Positions 9,853-18,951 of a stretch of DNA of 64,000 nucleotides are shown here, one piece after another; the stretch's first letter is position 1; every line of letters begins with the position of its first letter. The stretch is from Apilactobacillus ozensis DSM 23829 = JCM 17196. Lineage in GTDB: Bacteria; Bacillota; Bacilli; Lactobacillales; Lactobacillaceae. Made by a program: the position numbers and the translations under genes. Below the pieces are notes generated by a model that saw only the letters and a program-made list of their open reading frames with translations, searched no databases and was not told where the DNA came from. Where the stretch lies: NCBI RefSeq assembly GCF_001435995.1, contig NZ_AYYQ01000035.1, positions 14,416 to 78,415 on the forward strand, written 5' to 3'.

Positions 9853-9880
9853 AAAAAAGAGGCTTAAGCCTCTTTTTTAT
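9853..9880. terminator. Bidirectional terminator
   Basis: AAAGAGGCTT and AAGCCTCTTT form a perfect self-complementary stem with A/T runs on both sides. It lies between the antiporter gene and the convergent DUF1361 gene. Confidence 0.88.
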
Positions 9881-10530
9881 TTGGTATTTTTAATGTTTTT
9901 GTACACCAATGACATAACCCAACAAGCGAACAATTGAATTGCCATCATTATAAACACAAACTTAAGCATTTCAGGTGACCACATCGATAGTAATTGTTTA
10001 ATGACTACTTTAGGTGAAAGCATGATATAAACGGTGTGTAGTCTTAAAAATCTTCCAATGAATATACCTACTGAAGAAATAAAAGTTAGTGTAATTAAAA
10101 TGACTAATTTGCTAATGATATTATTTAGGTGCATTTTATAAGCCAAAGCATTAGTAACTTTAAATAGACTATAGCAACCTAGTATTAGACATGCAATTAC
10201 TGTAACCATCAAGCATGCATAGTTGAACCAAATTAATGAATCTAATCTTAAATTTCCCTGTATATACGGATATAGCTGTTCTAGATGAAATAAGTCAGTT
10301 AAAAGGTAGGGAACATTTGGGTAAAATACAATCCATATCATAAAAATAGGCCACATTAACCAGCTGTTCTTAATATGTTTATTATCTAGTTCTAAACTTA
10401 GTTCAATGGGGATATATCCTAAAAAAGTGTTTAGCAGCAGAAAACTAAATGGTTGCCTTATGTTGAAATACAAAAATATTAACCATAATATAAAAAACGT
10501 TCTTATTTGCCAGTTTATTGATTTATACAT
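9877..10530 (-). CDS. DUF1361 multi-pass membrane protein
   Basis: The 217-residue product has about six or seven transmembrane helices. The motif FYPNVPYLLTDLFHL (about 65-79) is the diagnostic Asn-x-Pro-Tyr-x-x-x-Asp-Leu stretch of DUF1361 proteins, whose function is not established. The start is placed at the ATG at 10530, because AAGGGG on the minus strand is 7 bases upstream of it and only one base from the ATG at 10536. It is monocistronic, convergent with the antiporter gene and divergent from cdaA. Confidence 0.8.
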   Translation of the reverse strand: MYKSINWQIRTFFILWLIFLYFNIRQPFSFLLLNTFLGYIPIELSLELDNKHIKNSWLMWPIFMIWIVFYPNVPYLLTDLFHLEQLYPYIQGNLRLDSLIWFNYACLMVTVIACLILGCYSLFKVTNALAYKMHLNNIISKLVILITLTFISSVGIFIGRFLRLHTVYIMLSPKVVIKQLLSMWSPEMLKFVFIMMAIQLFACWVMSLVYKNIKNTK

Positions 10531-10670
10531 GCGCATACCCCTTACTATTACTTATATTAATTCTAACTTGAAAATGTTATTATTTGAACTGAAAATACTA
10601 ATTATTTTTAATATTTTAAATAAATCTTTTAGATATAACATTTTATTGATAATCAAAGTACTACTCGTCG

Positions 10671-10679
10671 TGATATAAT
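10671..10679 (+). promoter_or_regulatory. Extended -10 promoter of the cdaA operon
   Basis: TGATATAAT is an extended -10 element (TGn followed by the consensus TATAAT at 10674-10679), 30 bp before the cdaA start. No good -35 hexamer is visible at 17 bp, which fits an extended -10 type promoter. Confidence 0.6.
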
Positions 10680-10708
10680 TAGGTTGAATTGTTATTGGAG
10701 GTTATAAA

Positions 10709-11554
10709 ATGGGTTTAGACTGGGGTAAGTTAATTACACCAAGCAATATTTTAGATATATTTGTTGTTTGGTTTATAATTTATGAAGTTATTATCCTTTT
10801 GAAAGGTACTAAAGCGGTACAATTATTTAGAGGAATATTAGTAATTGTAATTTTTAAAATAATTAGTATATTTTTAGGACTATCCTCGGTATCTTGGATA
10901 ACAGACCAAGTTATCAATTGGGGAGTTATTGCAATTATTGTTATTTTCCAACCTGAAATTAGAAGAGGACTAGAACATTTAGGACGAGGTTCTCTAATTA
11001 GACATAATCAGAATCAAAATGAATCTAACGAGAAAATGATAAATTCGCTAGATAAAGCGATTCAATACATGTCAAAAAGAAGAATTGGTGCTTTGATGAC
11101 TATTCAAATGGATACAGGTTTAGAAGATTACATTGAAACTGGAATTAAGTTAGATGCTGATATTACCGGAGAATTATTAATTAATACGTTTATACCTAAC
11201 ACACCATTACATGATGGTGCCGTTATTATAAAAGACAATCGTTTAGCGGTAGCCGCAGCTTATTTACCTTTATCACAAAGTAATTTAATTCCTAAAGAAT
11301 TAGGGACTAGACATCGTGCAGCAGTGGGAATTTCTGAAGTAACCGATGCTTTGACAATTGTTATTTCTGAAGAAACTGGTGAAGTTTCAATTACTAAGGA
11401 TAATGAATTGATTCGTGGTTTGACACGTCAAGATTATTTAAAATTTCTAAAAGATCAGTTTATTAAAGAACAGAAACCAATCAATAATGGTTTGTTAAGC
11501 CTTCTTTTAAATACTTTTAACAAGTTTAAGAATGGGGGCAAAAACGATGAATAA
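10709..11554 (+). CDS. cdaA: Diadenylate cyclase CdaA (c-di-AMP synthase)
   Basis: CdaA makes cyclic di-AMP from two ATP at the membrane; the messenger controls potassium and osmolyte transport. The 281-residue product has three N-terminal membrane helices (about 12-90) and a DAC domain with both catalytic motifs intact: DGA at about 169-171 and RHR at about 201-203. Start is ATG 10709 with TTGGAGG upstream. It overlaps cdaR by 8 bases, followed by glmM, the standard Firmicute cdaA-cdaR-glmM operon. In other species CdaR and GlmM modulate CdaA activity. Kup and cation antiporter genes, known types of c-di-AMP target, lie further right. Confidence 0.97.
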   Translation: MGLDWGKLITPSNILDIFVVWFIIYEVIILLKGTKAVQLFRGILVIVIFKIISIFLGLSSVSWITDQVINWGVIAIIVIFQPEIRRGLEHLGRGSLIRHNQNQNESNEKMINSLDKAIQYMSKRRIGALMTIQMDTGLEDYIETGIKLDADITGELLINTFIPNTPLHDGAVIIKDNRLAVAAAYLPLSQSNLIPKELGTRHRAAVGISEVTDALTIVISEETGEVSITKDNELIRGLTRQDYLKFLKDQFIKEQKPINNGLLSLLLNTFNKFKNGGKNDE

Positions 11555-12512
11555 GTTTTTGAACAGTCCATGGTTCTATCGAATATTAGCCTTAGTTTTT
11601 GCTTTATTGTTGTTTATTTACGTTAATCAATCAAAATTTTTAAATGGAAGTTATAATCAAAACTACACTGATTCTAGAACGACACAGTTAACTTCTAGTA
11701 AACCAGAGACTGTATCCGTTCCGCTACAACTTAACTTGAATAGTAATAAATATTTTGTAACAGGGTATCCTGAAAAAGTTTCAGTGAAGTTAGTTGGACC
11801 AGCAGCGCTAGTAACTACTACTGTTAATACCCAAAATTTTAAGATTTATGCTAACTTAGCCAATCTAAAAGTGGGTAAACACAGAGTTAAACTATACGAG
11901 GAAGGTTTGAATAATGAAATTAGATATGAAATCAATCCTTCATACATCGATGTAGAAGTTCAAAAACGTAGTACCAAAACATTTTCGGTGCATGCTAAAT
12001 TTGATAAAAAGAATATCGCTGATGGTTATCACGCAGGGACTCCAATTTTAGGAACTCAATCGGTTAAAGCAACTGGTGCTGAAAGCGAAATTGATAGAAT
12101 CGATAGCGTGGTCGCTAGATTAAGTATTCCACAAAATGCCAAAGAAACTGTTAGTGCCTCAGCAATCATAGAAGCTTTAGATTCAAAAGGTAGAACCGTG
12201 AATGTTATTTTAACGCCTTCAACTACAGCAGTTGATTTACCAATTAGTAGTGGTAATAATAAAGAAGTAAGTTTAAAATTTAAAGCAGAGCATAAGGATT
12301 CAAACAAAAAGTATTCAATATCTTCTGATATAAAATCAGTTAAAATATTTGGTACAGAAAAGCAACTATCAGGATTAAAAGATGTAACTGTGCCAATTGA
12401 TGTTTCAGATATTAAATCAGATACTACTAAAAGCATTCAATTAAGTAAGTTAGTAGATGGATACAACGGATTTGATCCGGAAAAAATTAAAATAAATGTG
12501 AATGTGGAATAA
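11547..12512 (+). CDS. cdaR: CdaR (YbbR-domain regulator of CdaA)
   Basis: CdaR is an extracytoplasmic, membrane-anchored modulator of the c-di-AMP synthase. The 321-residue product has one N-terminal helix (about 8-26, with the sequence FYRILALVFALLLFIYVN) and then repeated YbbR domains of about 80 residues, seen as recurring patterns of Val-Lys-Val-x-Gly-Pro and Leu-Lys-Val-Gly-type strands. The start is ATG 11547: GGGGG at 11533-11537 is a good ribosome site for it, while the earlier in-frame codon at 11532 lies within that site. It overlaps cdaA by 8 bases, so translation is coupled. Confidence 0.93.
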   Translation: MNKFLNSPWFYRILALVFALLLFIYVNQSKFLNGSYNQNYTDSRTTQLTSSKPETVSVPLQLNLNSNKYFVTGYPEKVSVKLVGPAALVTTTVNTQNFKIYANLANLKVGKHRVKLYEEGLNNEIRYEINPSYIDVEVQKRSTKTFSVHAKFDKKNIADGYHAGTPILGTQSVKATGAESEIDRIDSVVARLSIPQNAKETVSASAIIEALDSKGRTVNVILTPSTTAVDLPISSGNNKEVSLKFKAEHKDSNKKYSISSDIKSVKIFGTEKQLSGLKDVTVPIDVSDIKSDTTKSIQLSKLVDGYNGFDPEKIKINVNVE

Positions 12513-12536
12513 TTTTGAAAGAATGGGGAATAAAGT

Positions 12537-13889
12537 ATGAAGTATTTTGGTACAGACGGAGTACGTGGAATTGCCAATAAGGATTTAAGTCCAGAATTAG
12601 CCTTTAAATGTGGTCGAGCTGGTGGTTATGTTTTAACTAAACATGCTGAATCAGATAAGCAACCACAGGTATTAGTAGCTAGAGATACACGAATTTCTGG
12701 CCAAATGTTAGAAGAAGCACTTATTGCCGGATTATTATCTGCCGGAATTGAAGTTTTACAATTAGGTGTGATTACAACTCCAGGAGTAGCATACTTAGTT
12801 AGAACTCAAGATGCATCTGCTGGTGTAATGATTACAGCATCACATAATCCAGTTGAGTATAATGGTATTAAATTCTTTGGGGCAGATGGTTATAAATTAT
12901 CTGATTCCTTAGAGGAAGAAATTGAAGAGATTTTAGAAAATGATACTGACGATTTGCCAAGGCCAATTGCTAAGGGACTTGGCACGGTTGACGATTATTC
13001 TGAAGGTAGTCAAAAATATATTCGTTTCTTGGAACAAACAATTCCAGATGATTTATCAGACATGAAGATTTGTATTGATTCAGCAAACGGTGCTACTAGT
13101 AATCTAGTTTCTAGACTATATGCTGATTTAGGTATCGATTTTGAAACTATGGCTACCATGCCTAATGGCCTAAATATCAATGATGGTGTTGGATCTACTC
13201 ACCCAGAAAAATTACAAGAATTTGTAGTTGAAAATGGTGCTGAAGTTGGTTTTGCTTTTGATGGTGATGGTGACCGTTGTATCGCTGTTGATGAAAAAGG
13301 GAATATTGTTAATGGTGATGTTTTGATGTATATATGTGGTAAATATATGTCAGAACATGGTCGTTTGAAACAAGATACTATTGTTACTACTGTCATGAGT
13401 AATTTAGGGATGTACAAAGCGATGGAAGCCCATGGCTTGACTAACGTTCAAACTAAAGTTGGTGACCGTTACGTAGTTGAAGAAATGAATAAAGACGGTT
13501 ATAACCTAGGTGGAGAACAATCTGGTCATATTGTATTTTTAGACTTTAATACTACTGGTGATGGGCTTTTAACTAGTTTACAAGTTATGCATGTAATTAA
13601 AGATACTGGAAAATCATTATCTGAGTTAGCAGCTGATGTGAAGACTTATCCACAGAAATTAATTAATGTTAAAGTTAGTGATAAAAAAGCTGCCCTAAAT
13701 AATGAAAAAGTTTCCGCAGTAATTAAAAAAGTTGAGCAAGATATGAATGGTGATGGTAGAGTTCTAGTTAGACCTAGTGGAACTGAGCCATTATTAAGAG
13801 TTATGACTGAGGCTCCTACAAAAGAATTAGTTGATAAGTATACCAATGAAATAGCCGATGTAGTTAAAGCTGAAGTTGGAATTGAATAG
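12537..13889 (+). CDS. glmM: Phosphoglucosamine mutase
   Basis: GlmM converts glucosamine-6-phosphate to glucosamine-1-phosphate for UDP-GlcNAc synthesis. The 450-residue product has the full family pattern: the N-terminal YFGTDGVRG, the phosphoserine loop TASHNP with the catalytic Ser at about 102, the metal loop DGDGDR at about 242-247, GGEQSGH near 325-331, and the C-terminal phosphate-binding [10 protein letters not shown] near 405-414. Start is ATG 12537 behind ATGGGGA. It closes the cdaA operon, followed by a terminator. The next gene, glmS, makes its substrate but has its own promoter region. Confidence 0.97.
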   Translation: MKYFGTDGVRGIANKDLSPELAFKCGRAGGYVLTKHAESDKQPQVLVARDTRISGQMLEEALIAGLLSAGIEVLQLGVITTPGVAYLVRTQDASAGVMITASHNPVEYNGIKFFGADGYKLSDSLEEEIEEILENDTDDLPRPIAKGLGTVDDYSEGSQKYIRFLEQTIPDDLSDMKICIDSANGATSNLVSRLYADLGIDFETMATMPNGLNINDGVGSTHPEKLQEFVVENGAEVGFAFDGDGDRCIAVDEKGNIVNGDVLMYICGKYMSEHGRLKQDTIVTTVMSNLGMYKAMEAHGLTNVQTKVGDRYVVEEMNKDGYNLGGEQSGHIVFLDFNTTGDGLLTSLQVMHVIKDTGKSLSELAADVKTYPQKLINVKVSDKKAALNNEKVSAVIKKVEQDMNGDGRVLVRPSGTEPLLRVMTEAPTKELVDKYTNEIADVVKAEVGIE

Positions 13890-13898
13890 AAACTAGAT

Positions 13899-13936
13899 AG
13901 TCGTTGATTATGTGATACATAGTGAACGACTTTTTT
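13899..13936 (+). terminator. Terminator of the cdaA-cdaR-glmM operon
   Basis: AGTCGTT and AACGACT (13899-13905 and 13925-13931) pair across a 19-base loop, followed by a T run. Confidence 0.78.
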
Positions 13937-13952
13937 AATAGTTTACATTAAC

Positions 13953-14042
13953 ATATACCAATTTAAATAAATCATATTGACATATGTATAAAAAACTTGT
14001 AAAGTATATTTTGAGTTGATAATATATTGTATATACCAATTT
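13953..14042 (+). promoter_or_regulatory. glmS promoter region with two identical 12-bp operator-like boxes
   Basis: The 12-mer ATATACCAATTT occurs twice, at 13953-13964 and 14031-14042, with starts 78 bp apart. Between them lies a candidate promoter, TTGACA at 13977-13982 and TAAAGT at 14000-14005 with a 17-bp spacer. Each box contains TATACCAA, the reverse complement of TTGGTATA. That resembles half of the binding site of NagR/DasR-type GntR regulators of amino-sugar genes. The second box is flanked by GTATATAC, making a near-palindrome. No glmS ribozyme is visible, and only about 60 bases remain between the likely transcript start and the gene. Confidence 0.55.
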
Positions 14043-14070
14043 CTTAATTGAATTGAAAGGAAACAATAAT

Positions 14071-15885
14071 ATGTGTGGAATAGTTGGAATTACTGGTAAC
14101 GAAAATGCTACTAGTATTTTAGTTAATGGATTACAAAAATTAGAATATCGTGGATATGATTCTACCGGAATCTATGTTAATGATCAAAATGGTAAAGATT
14201 ATTTAGTTAAAAGAACTGGATCAATCTCTAATTTAAAAGCAGCCATCACAGATGAAGTACACGGTTCTACTGGTATTGGACATACTAGATGGGCTACTCA
14301 TGGTGGTGTTACTGTTGAAAATGCACATCCACAATTTTCACAAGATAATCGTTTTTATCTTGTACACAATGGTGTTATCGAAAACTTTGAAGATTTAAAA
14401 ACAAAATATTTAAGTGATTTTCATTTTGTATCACAAACAGACACTGAAGTGGCAGTTCAACTTATTGATTACTTTGTTGTTAATAAAGGTATGGACACTA
14501 AAGCTGCTTTCTTAAAAATGATTTCTCTAATGCAAGGTTCATATGGGTTCATGTTGATGGATCGAGAACAACCTGATACATTATTTGTTGCTAAAAATAA
14601 AAGTCCTTTATTAGTCGGTGTTGGTAAGGACTGTAACGTTGTCTGTTCAGATTCATTGGCAATGTTAGATGTTACACATGACTTCTTAGAACTAAAAGAT
14701 GGTGAAGTAGTTACAGTTAAACCAGATTCTGTAACAATCGAAGATCAAGACGGTAATGTTGTTAACAGAGATACTTTCCATGTGGATACAGATGCTAGTG
14801 AAACTGAAAAAGGTGTTTATCCTTACTACATGTTAAAAGAAATTGATGAACAACCTAATGTTATGCGCAAGTTATCTGCTAAGTATTTAGATGAAAATGG
14901 AGCACCTTTATTTGATAAAAAACTTTTAGAAGCTATGAAACAGGCTGACCGACTATATATTATTGGTGCCGGTACTAGTTATCATGCTGGTTTAGTTGGT
15001 AAGAACTTATTTGAAAAGTTAGTTAATGTACCTACTGAAGTTCATGTTGCTTCTGAATTTGCATACAATCAACCCATCATTTCGGACAATCCATTCTTTA
15101 TTTTCTTGTCACAAAGTGGAGAGACTGCTGATAGTCGTGAAGTTTTAGTTAATGTTAACCAAAAGGACTTTCCTAGTTTAACCATTACTAACGTTGAAAA
15201 CTCAACGCTTTCTAGAGAAGCAACCTTTACTTTATTATTAGAAGCAGGTCCTGAAATATCAGTGGCTTCAACTAAAGCATATACTGCCCAAATTGCTGTA
15301 GAAGCTATTTTGGCTAAAGGATTAGGTGAATTTAAAGAGATTGAAGTTGCTAAAAACTTTGACATCAAACAACAATTAGGTTTAGTTGCGACTGGAATGC
15401 AATCAATTGTTGATGAAAAGGCTACAATTGACGATTTATCTAAAAAATACTTTGTAGATGCTGAAAAATCATTCTATATTGGTAGAGGTACTGATTACTT
15501 TGTGTCACTAGAAGCTTCTTTGAAATTGAAAGAAATTTCATATATTCAAGCAGAAGGTTTTGCTTCAGGTGAATTGAAGCACGGTACAATTGCTTTGATT
15601 GAAGATGGTACTCCAGTTATTGGAATTATTACGCAGGCTAATACTGCTAGCTTAACTAGATCCAATTTACAAGAAACAATGTCTAGAGGAGCTAAGAAAA
15701 TAACAATAGTAAGTGACGACTTGGCTAGAAATGATGATGATATTATAATTCCAACTGTTGATGAATTGCTCGCACCACTATTAAGTGTAATTCCTGCACA
15801 GTTACTGGCTTATTACACTAGTTTAAACAAAGGGTTAGATGTTGATAAACCACGTAATTTAGCTAAAAGTGTTACAGTGGAATAA
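14071..15885 (+). CDS. glmS: Glutamine-fructose-6-phosphate aminotransferase (isomerizing)
   Basis: GlmS makes glucosamine-6-phosphate from fructose-6-phosphate and glutamine, the first step to UDP-GlcNAc. The 604-residue protein begins MCGIVG, so the catalytic N-terminal Cys is exposed after Met removal. The glutaminase domain (about 1-225) has GHTRWATHG and the EN..HPQ region. Two SIS sugar isomerase domains follow, with the SQSGETADS phosphosugar loop and a C-terminal DKPRNLAKSVTVE signature. The start is ATG 14071, behind AAAGGA, because the catalytic Cys must follow Met; the ATG at 14053 would add six residues. The substrate of GlmM, encoded just upstream, is its product. Confidence 0.97.
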   Translation: MCGIVGITGNENATSILVNGLQKLEYRGYDSTGIYVNDQNGKDYLVKRTGSISNLKAAITDEVHGSTGIGHTRWATHGGVTVENAHPQFSQDNRFYLVHNGVIENFEDLKTKYLSDFHFVSQTDTEVAVQLIDYFVVNKGMDTKAAFLKMISLMQGSYGFMLMDREQPDTLFVAKNKSPLLVGVGKDCNVVCSDSLAMLDVTHDFLELKDGEVVTVKPDSVTIEDQDGNVVNRDTFHVDTDASETEKGVYPYYMLKEIDEQPNVMRKLSAKYLDENGAPLFDKKLLEAMKQADRLYIIGAGTSYHAGLVGKNLFEKLVNVPTEVHVASEFAYNQPIISDNPFFIFLSQSGETADSREVLVNVNQKDFPSLTITNVENSTLSREATFTLLLEAGPEISVASTKAYTAQIAVEAILAKGLGEFKEIEVAKNFDIKQQLGLVATGMQSIVDEKATIDDLSKKYFVDAEKSFYIGRGTDYFVSLEASLKLKEISYIQAEGFASGELKHGTIALIEDGTPVIGIITQANTASLTRSNLQETMSRGAKKITIVSDDLARNDDDIIIPTVDELLAPLLSVIPAQLLAYYTSLNKGLDVDKPRNLAKSVTVE

Positions 15886-15896
15886 AGCTAAAAAAT

Positions 15897-15921
15897 AAAA
15901 GTCCTCTTAGAGGGCTTTTTA
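15897..15921 (+). terminator. Terminator after glmS
   Basis: AGTCCTC and GAGGGCT (one G-U pair) form a stem with a 3-base loop, followed by a T run. Confidence 0.8.
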
Positions 15922-15938
15922 ATTTGGAGGGAATATTT

Positions 15939-16061
15939 GTGAAATTTACTAAAAAACATAAGAATAATCAAGAAAGCAAAAAACGTAAGGATGCAACTTG
16001 GGAAAAATTTAAAAATCAACAAAATAATTTAAGTGCTAATCGCCGTGGCGTAAAAAGATAA
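15939..16061 (+). CDS. Small highly basic protein of 40 residues, function unknown
   Basis: A GTG at 15939 has a strong ribosome site, GGAGGG (15926-15931), 7 bases upstream. It opens a 40-codon frame ending in TAA at 16059-16061. The product is very basic: it starts MKFTKKHKNNQ, has SKKRKD, then a short WEKFKNQQNN segment, and ends RRGVKR. It has no hydrophobic stretch, so it should be cytosolic and could bind nucleic acid; that is inference from charge only. It lies just after the glmS terminator and has no visible promoter of its own, so read-through from glmS may express it. I do not recognise the family. Confidence 0.6.
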   Translation: MKFTKKHKNNQESKKRKDATWEKFKNQQNNLSANRRGVKR

Positions 16062-16158
16062 TTTTATATTATTGAATATTTTAAATAAAATTTAATAATA
16101 TTATGGTATGCTTAACTCTGAAATTATACTTAAAATGGGAGCGTTAATTAATTAAATC

Positions 16159-17682
16159 ATGTATAAAAATTTTATGAAGTTAACTTTTTTGTCGCTAGCC
16201 TTAGTGCTATTTGGTGCTAGCACCGTTACTTTGGCCGATGATAATCAAAACGTATCAAACAGTAGTAATAATAATTTTACTAATGCTCAACCTTATCAGG
16301 CTAATTTTTTTAATAGTATAAAAGATAGTGCTGTAAGTATCGCTAACCAAAATGACTTATTTCCATCAATTATGATGGCTCAGGCTGCTTTAGAGAGTGG
16401 CTATGGTACTAGTTCATTAGCCACCAATGCAAATAATTACTTTGGTATTAAGGGGAATTATCAAGGCCAAAGTACTAGTATGAATACAAGTGAGTATGGT
16501 TCTAGTGGAGCGTATAATACCAATGCTAATTTTAGAAAGTATCCTAGCCCAGCTGAGAGTCTTCAAGACTATGCTAACTTTTTAAATACTGCTAGGTACA
16601 GTAATGTTCATCGTTCAGTGGCTGGAACTTATCAGATTGCGGCACAAAACTTAGTTCAAGATGGATATGCTACGGATCCTAATTATTCATTTAAATTAAT
16701 TAAAATTATCAACGATAATGCACTTTTTACTTTCGATAATAATCAAAATGCATCTTCTGGCAACAACCAGTCTAATAATCAGCAAAATAATTCAACAAAT
16801 TCCAACAAGCCAAGTGATAATAGTTCTAATAATAGTGGTAACAAACCAAACAATAACAACAAGCAGAATAATAAGCCTAAGCAAACACAAAATTTATTAG
16901 CGACGGCTACTTATTTTAGTGGAAGTCATCAGATATCGGTAACCTTATCGAATAATTTTAATAAATATAATCTTTATAATCATGTAAAAGATACTCGTAA
17001 AAAAGTTGTTAAATACAAGTGGCTACCTAATTTAAAATCTGGTGATATTGTTAATGTGGACTTGATGGCTGTGCAAAATCATAATGGTAAAAATTCGATA
17101 TGGTATCGTTTAGATTTACATGAAGGCAAATCGACCAAAAAATATTGGGTCTATAATAAAGCTATTGTATTTCCTAAAATAGACTATAAAAAAGTAAACA
17201 AAAATTTTGTTTTAGATCAATTTAATCCGCGTGATACCTATAATCACGTTTATAGTTACAATAAAATGGCTATGAAAATTGCTTCATCAGTTAATTTTCA
17301 AGTGAAAAAAGTTTTTTCTGATATGGAAGCTGCTTTTTATATTAACGGTATGAAATCAACTTGGTATCGTATTAGTGTAAAAGGATATGGAAAAGTTTGG
17401 ATTGATTCTAATGGTCTGATTAGTACCGAAAAAAACGCCAAATACTACCAAGAAAATGGTACTAAGACGTTAGCAAGTAACTATAAACAATTTAAACTAT
17501 ATAATCATATTCCAGGTACCAACAAAAATGAGCTTAAACAAAATTGGAATGGAATTAACTTAACTGATAAAGTGGTTAGTTATGACTTAAAGGGTGTAAG
17601 AGTTAAATATGCAACTGTTTGGTATCGCATTCATTTGAATAATAAAAGTTACTGGATATCAGCACAAGCTTTTGCTCAATAG
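16159..17682 (+). CDS. Secreted N-acetylglucosaminidase-type wall hydrolase with GW (SH3_8) repeats
   Basis: The 507-residue product has a signal peptide (about 1-26: basic start, hydrophobic core LTFLSLALVLFGAS, cleavage near TLADD). A glucosaminidase domain follows at about 45-195, with PSIMMAQAALESGYGTS carrying the catalytic Glu and NNYFGIKG typical of FlgJ/LytG-like enzymes. Then comes a low-complexity Asn/Ser/Gln/Lys linker (about 197-245) and three GW-type modules (about 250-340, 345-425, 435-507), each with WYRI/L and YWV/I or VWI motifs that usually bind lipoteichoic acid. Start ATG 16159 has only a distant GGGAG (17 bases). Likely role: cell-wall turnover or cell separation. Confidence 0.9.
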   Translation: MYKNFMKLTFLSLALVLFGASTVTLADDNQNVSNSSNNNFTNAQPYQANFFNSIKDSAVSIANQNDLFPSIMMAQAALESGYGTSSLATNANNYFGIKGNYQGQSTSMNTSEYGSSGAYNTNANFRKYPSPAESLQDYANFLNTARYSNVHRSVAGTYQIAAQNLVQDGYATDPNYSFKLIKIINDNALFTFDNNQNASSGNNQSNNQQNNSTNSNKPSDNSSNNSGNKPNNNNKQNNKPKQTQNLLATATYFSGSHQISVTLSNNFNKYNLYNHVKDTRKKVVKYKWLPNLKSGDIVNVDLMAVQNHNGKNSIWYRLDLHEGKSTKKYWVYNKAIVFPKIDYKKVNKNFVLDQFNPRDTYNHVYSYNKMAMKIASSVNFQVKKVFSDMEAAFYINGMKSTWYRISVKGYGKVWIDSNGLISTEKNAKYYQENGTKTLASNYKQFKLYNHIPGTNKNELKQNWNGINLTDKVVSYDLKGVRVKYATVWYRIHLNNKSYWISAQAFAQ

Positions 17683-17760
17683 ATTTTATTTATTAATTTG
17701 ATATAATAAGTCATTAGTTTTATAATTATTAAATTGAAATAATTTATAGGAAGTATTGAA

Positions 17761-18903
17761 ATGTCTAAAGATTACAAAATAAAAGTTGAAAACGTAACCA
17801 AAGAATACGATTTATTCAAAACACAAACTGATAAGCTAAAATCATTTTTTTCTTTAAAGACTAATGTTCCTCACTTCTGGTCTTTAATGGGAGTTTCATT
17901 TGAGGTAAAGCCAGGTGAGACTTTAGGTTTAATTGGAGTTAATGGTTCAGGTAAGTCTACTATTTCTAATATAATCTCTGGAATTATTCCACAAACTACA
18001 GGAACGGTTGATGTTAAAGGTGATACATCCATTGTTGCAATCAATGCCGGTTTGCGTAAAAACTTAACTGGAAGAGAAAACATTAGATTAAAATCTTTAA
18101 TGCAAGGTTTAACTAATGAAGAAATCGATGATATGATGCAAGACATTATTGCTTTTGCTGATATTGGAGATTTTGTTGATCAACCAGTTAAAAGCTATTC
18201 TAGTGGTATGAAATCACGATTAGGTTTTTCAATTGCCGTGCACATTAAGCCAGACATTCTCATCATTGATGAAGCATTGTCTGTTGGTGATGATACTTTT
18301 TATCAAAAATGTGTTGATAAGATATCTGATTTTAAAAAAGAGGGCAAGACCATTGTTTTCGTCAGTCATTCACTTCGTCAAATTGAATTCTTGTGTGACC
18401 GAGTAGCTTGGATTAATTATGGTAAACTAAAATCAATTGGTCCAACTAAGGAAGTTTTGACTAAGTATCGTGAATTTATTGCTTGGTTTAAGTCATTGTC
18501 GAAAAAAGATAAAAAAGCTTTCGAAAAGAAGCAAAAAGATATTCAAAAAGAATTTGACATTAATAAGTATCAACAAGAATTGATTGATGAAGAAAAGCAA
18601 AATGTTAAAGATGTGCATGTCGCGGAAAATAATGTTAAAAAACGTTTATTTGGCTCAGTTATTAGTGAAAAGATGTCTTTATCTACTAAGCTAGTTACCT
18701 GGGTTGTAGCATTTTTAGCCATCTTCTTCTGTTTATTAAACGTTTCAGGACATACCTTAAAACATGTTGTAGAACATCCTAAATCAATTATTCATCCAAC
18801 TAAAAAATTGAAATTACCTAAGAAGCTGGAAAAACAAGCTAAAATTAAGAAAGCTCATCATAAAGATGCTAAAAAACATGAAGTTAATACAAACAAAAAA
18901 TAA
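17761..18903 (+). CDS. tagH: TagH-like ABC ATPase with C-terminal membrane anchor (teichoic acid export type)
   Basis: The 380-residue product has an ABC ATPase domain (about 5-245): Walker A GVNGSGKST near 59-67, the signature SYSSGMKSRLGF near 144-155, Walker B ILIIDEALSVGDD near 164-176, and the switch His in FVSHS. The N-terminal FKTQTDKLKSFFSL insertion and the pattern INAGLRKNLTGREN are typical of TagH/polysaccharide exporters. After a charged helix comes one membrane segment (about 308-328) and a Lys/His-rich tail. Unusually, no tagG permease lies next to it. Start ATG 17761 has AGGAAG upstream. It sits between two GW wall hydrolase genes, fitting an envelope role. Confidence 0.85.
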   Translation: MSKDYKIKVENVTKEYDLFKTQTDKLKSFFSLKTNVPHFWSLMGVSFEVKPGETLGLIGVNGSGKSTISNIISGIIPQTTGTVDVKGDTSIVAINAGLRKNLTGRENIRLKSLMQGLTNEEIDDMMQDIIAFADIGDFVDQPVKSYSSGMKSRLGFSIAVHIKPDILIIDEALSVGDDTFYQKCVDKISDFKKEGKTIVFVSHSLRQIEFLCDRVAWINYGKLKSIGPTKEVLTKYREFIAWFKSLSKKDKKAFEKKQKDIQKEFDINKYQQELIDEEKQNVKDVHVAENNVKKRLFGSVISEKMSLSTKLVTWVVAFLAIFFCLLNVSGHTLKHVVEHPKSIIHPTKKLKLPKKLEKQAKIKKAHHKDAKKHEVNTNKK

Positions 18904-18930
18904 ATCCGTTAATTCTGACGGATTTTTTTA
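18903..18930 (+). terminator. Terminator after tagH
   Basis: AATCCGT and ACGGATT pair around an 8-base loop, followed by seven or more T. Confidence 0.85.
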
Positions 18931-18951
18931 CTGTAAGGAGGATTGATTCAC

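Noticed and set aside
10406-10678. Plus-strand frame of 90 codons opposite the DUF1361 gene
   Set aside because: It has no ribosome site, has AT-driven composition, and overlaps the conserved minus-strand gene and the cdaA promoter.
13937-14070. glmS ribozyme upstream of glmS
   Set aside because: The likely promoter leaves only about 60 bases of leader, too short for the ribozyme core, and no matching conserved segments are visible.
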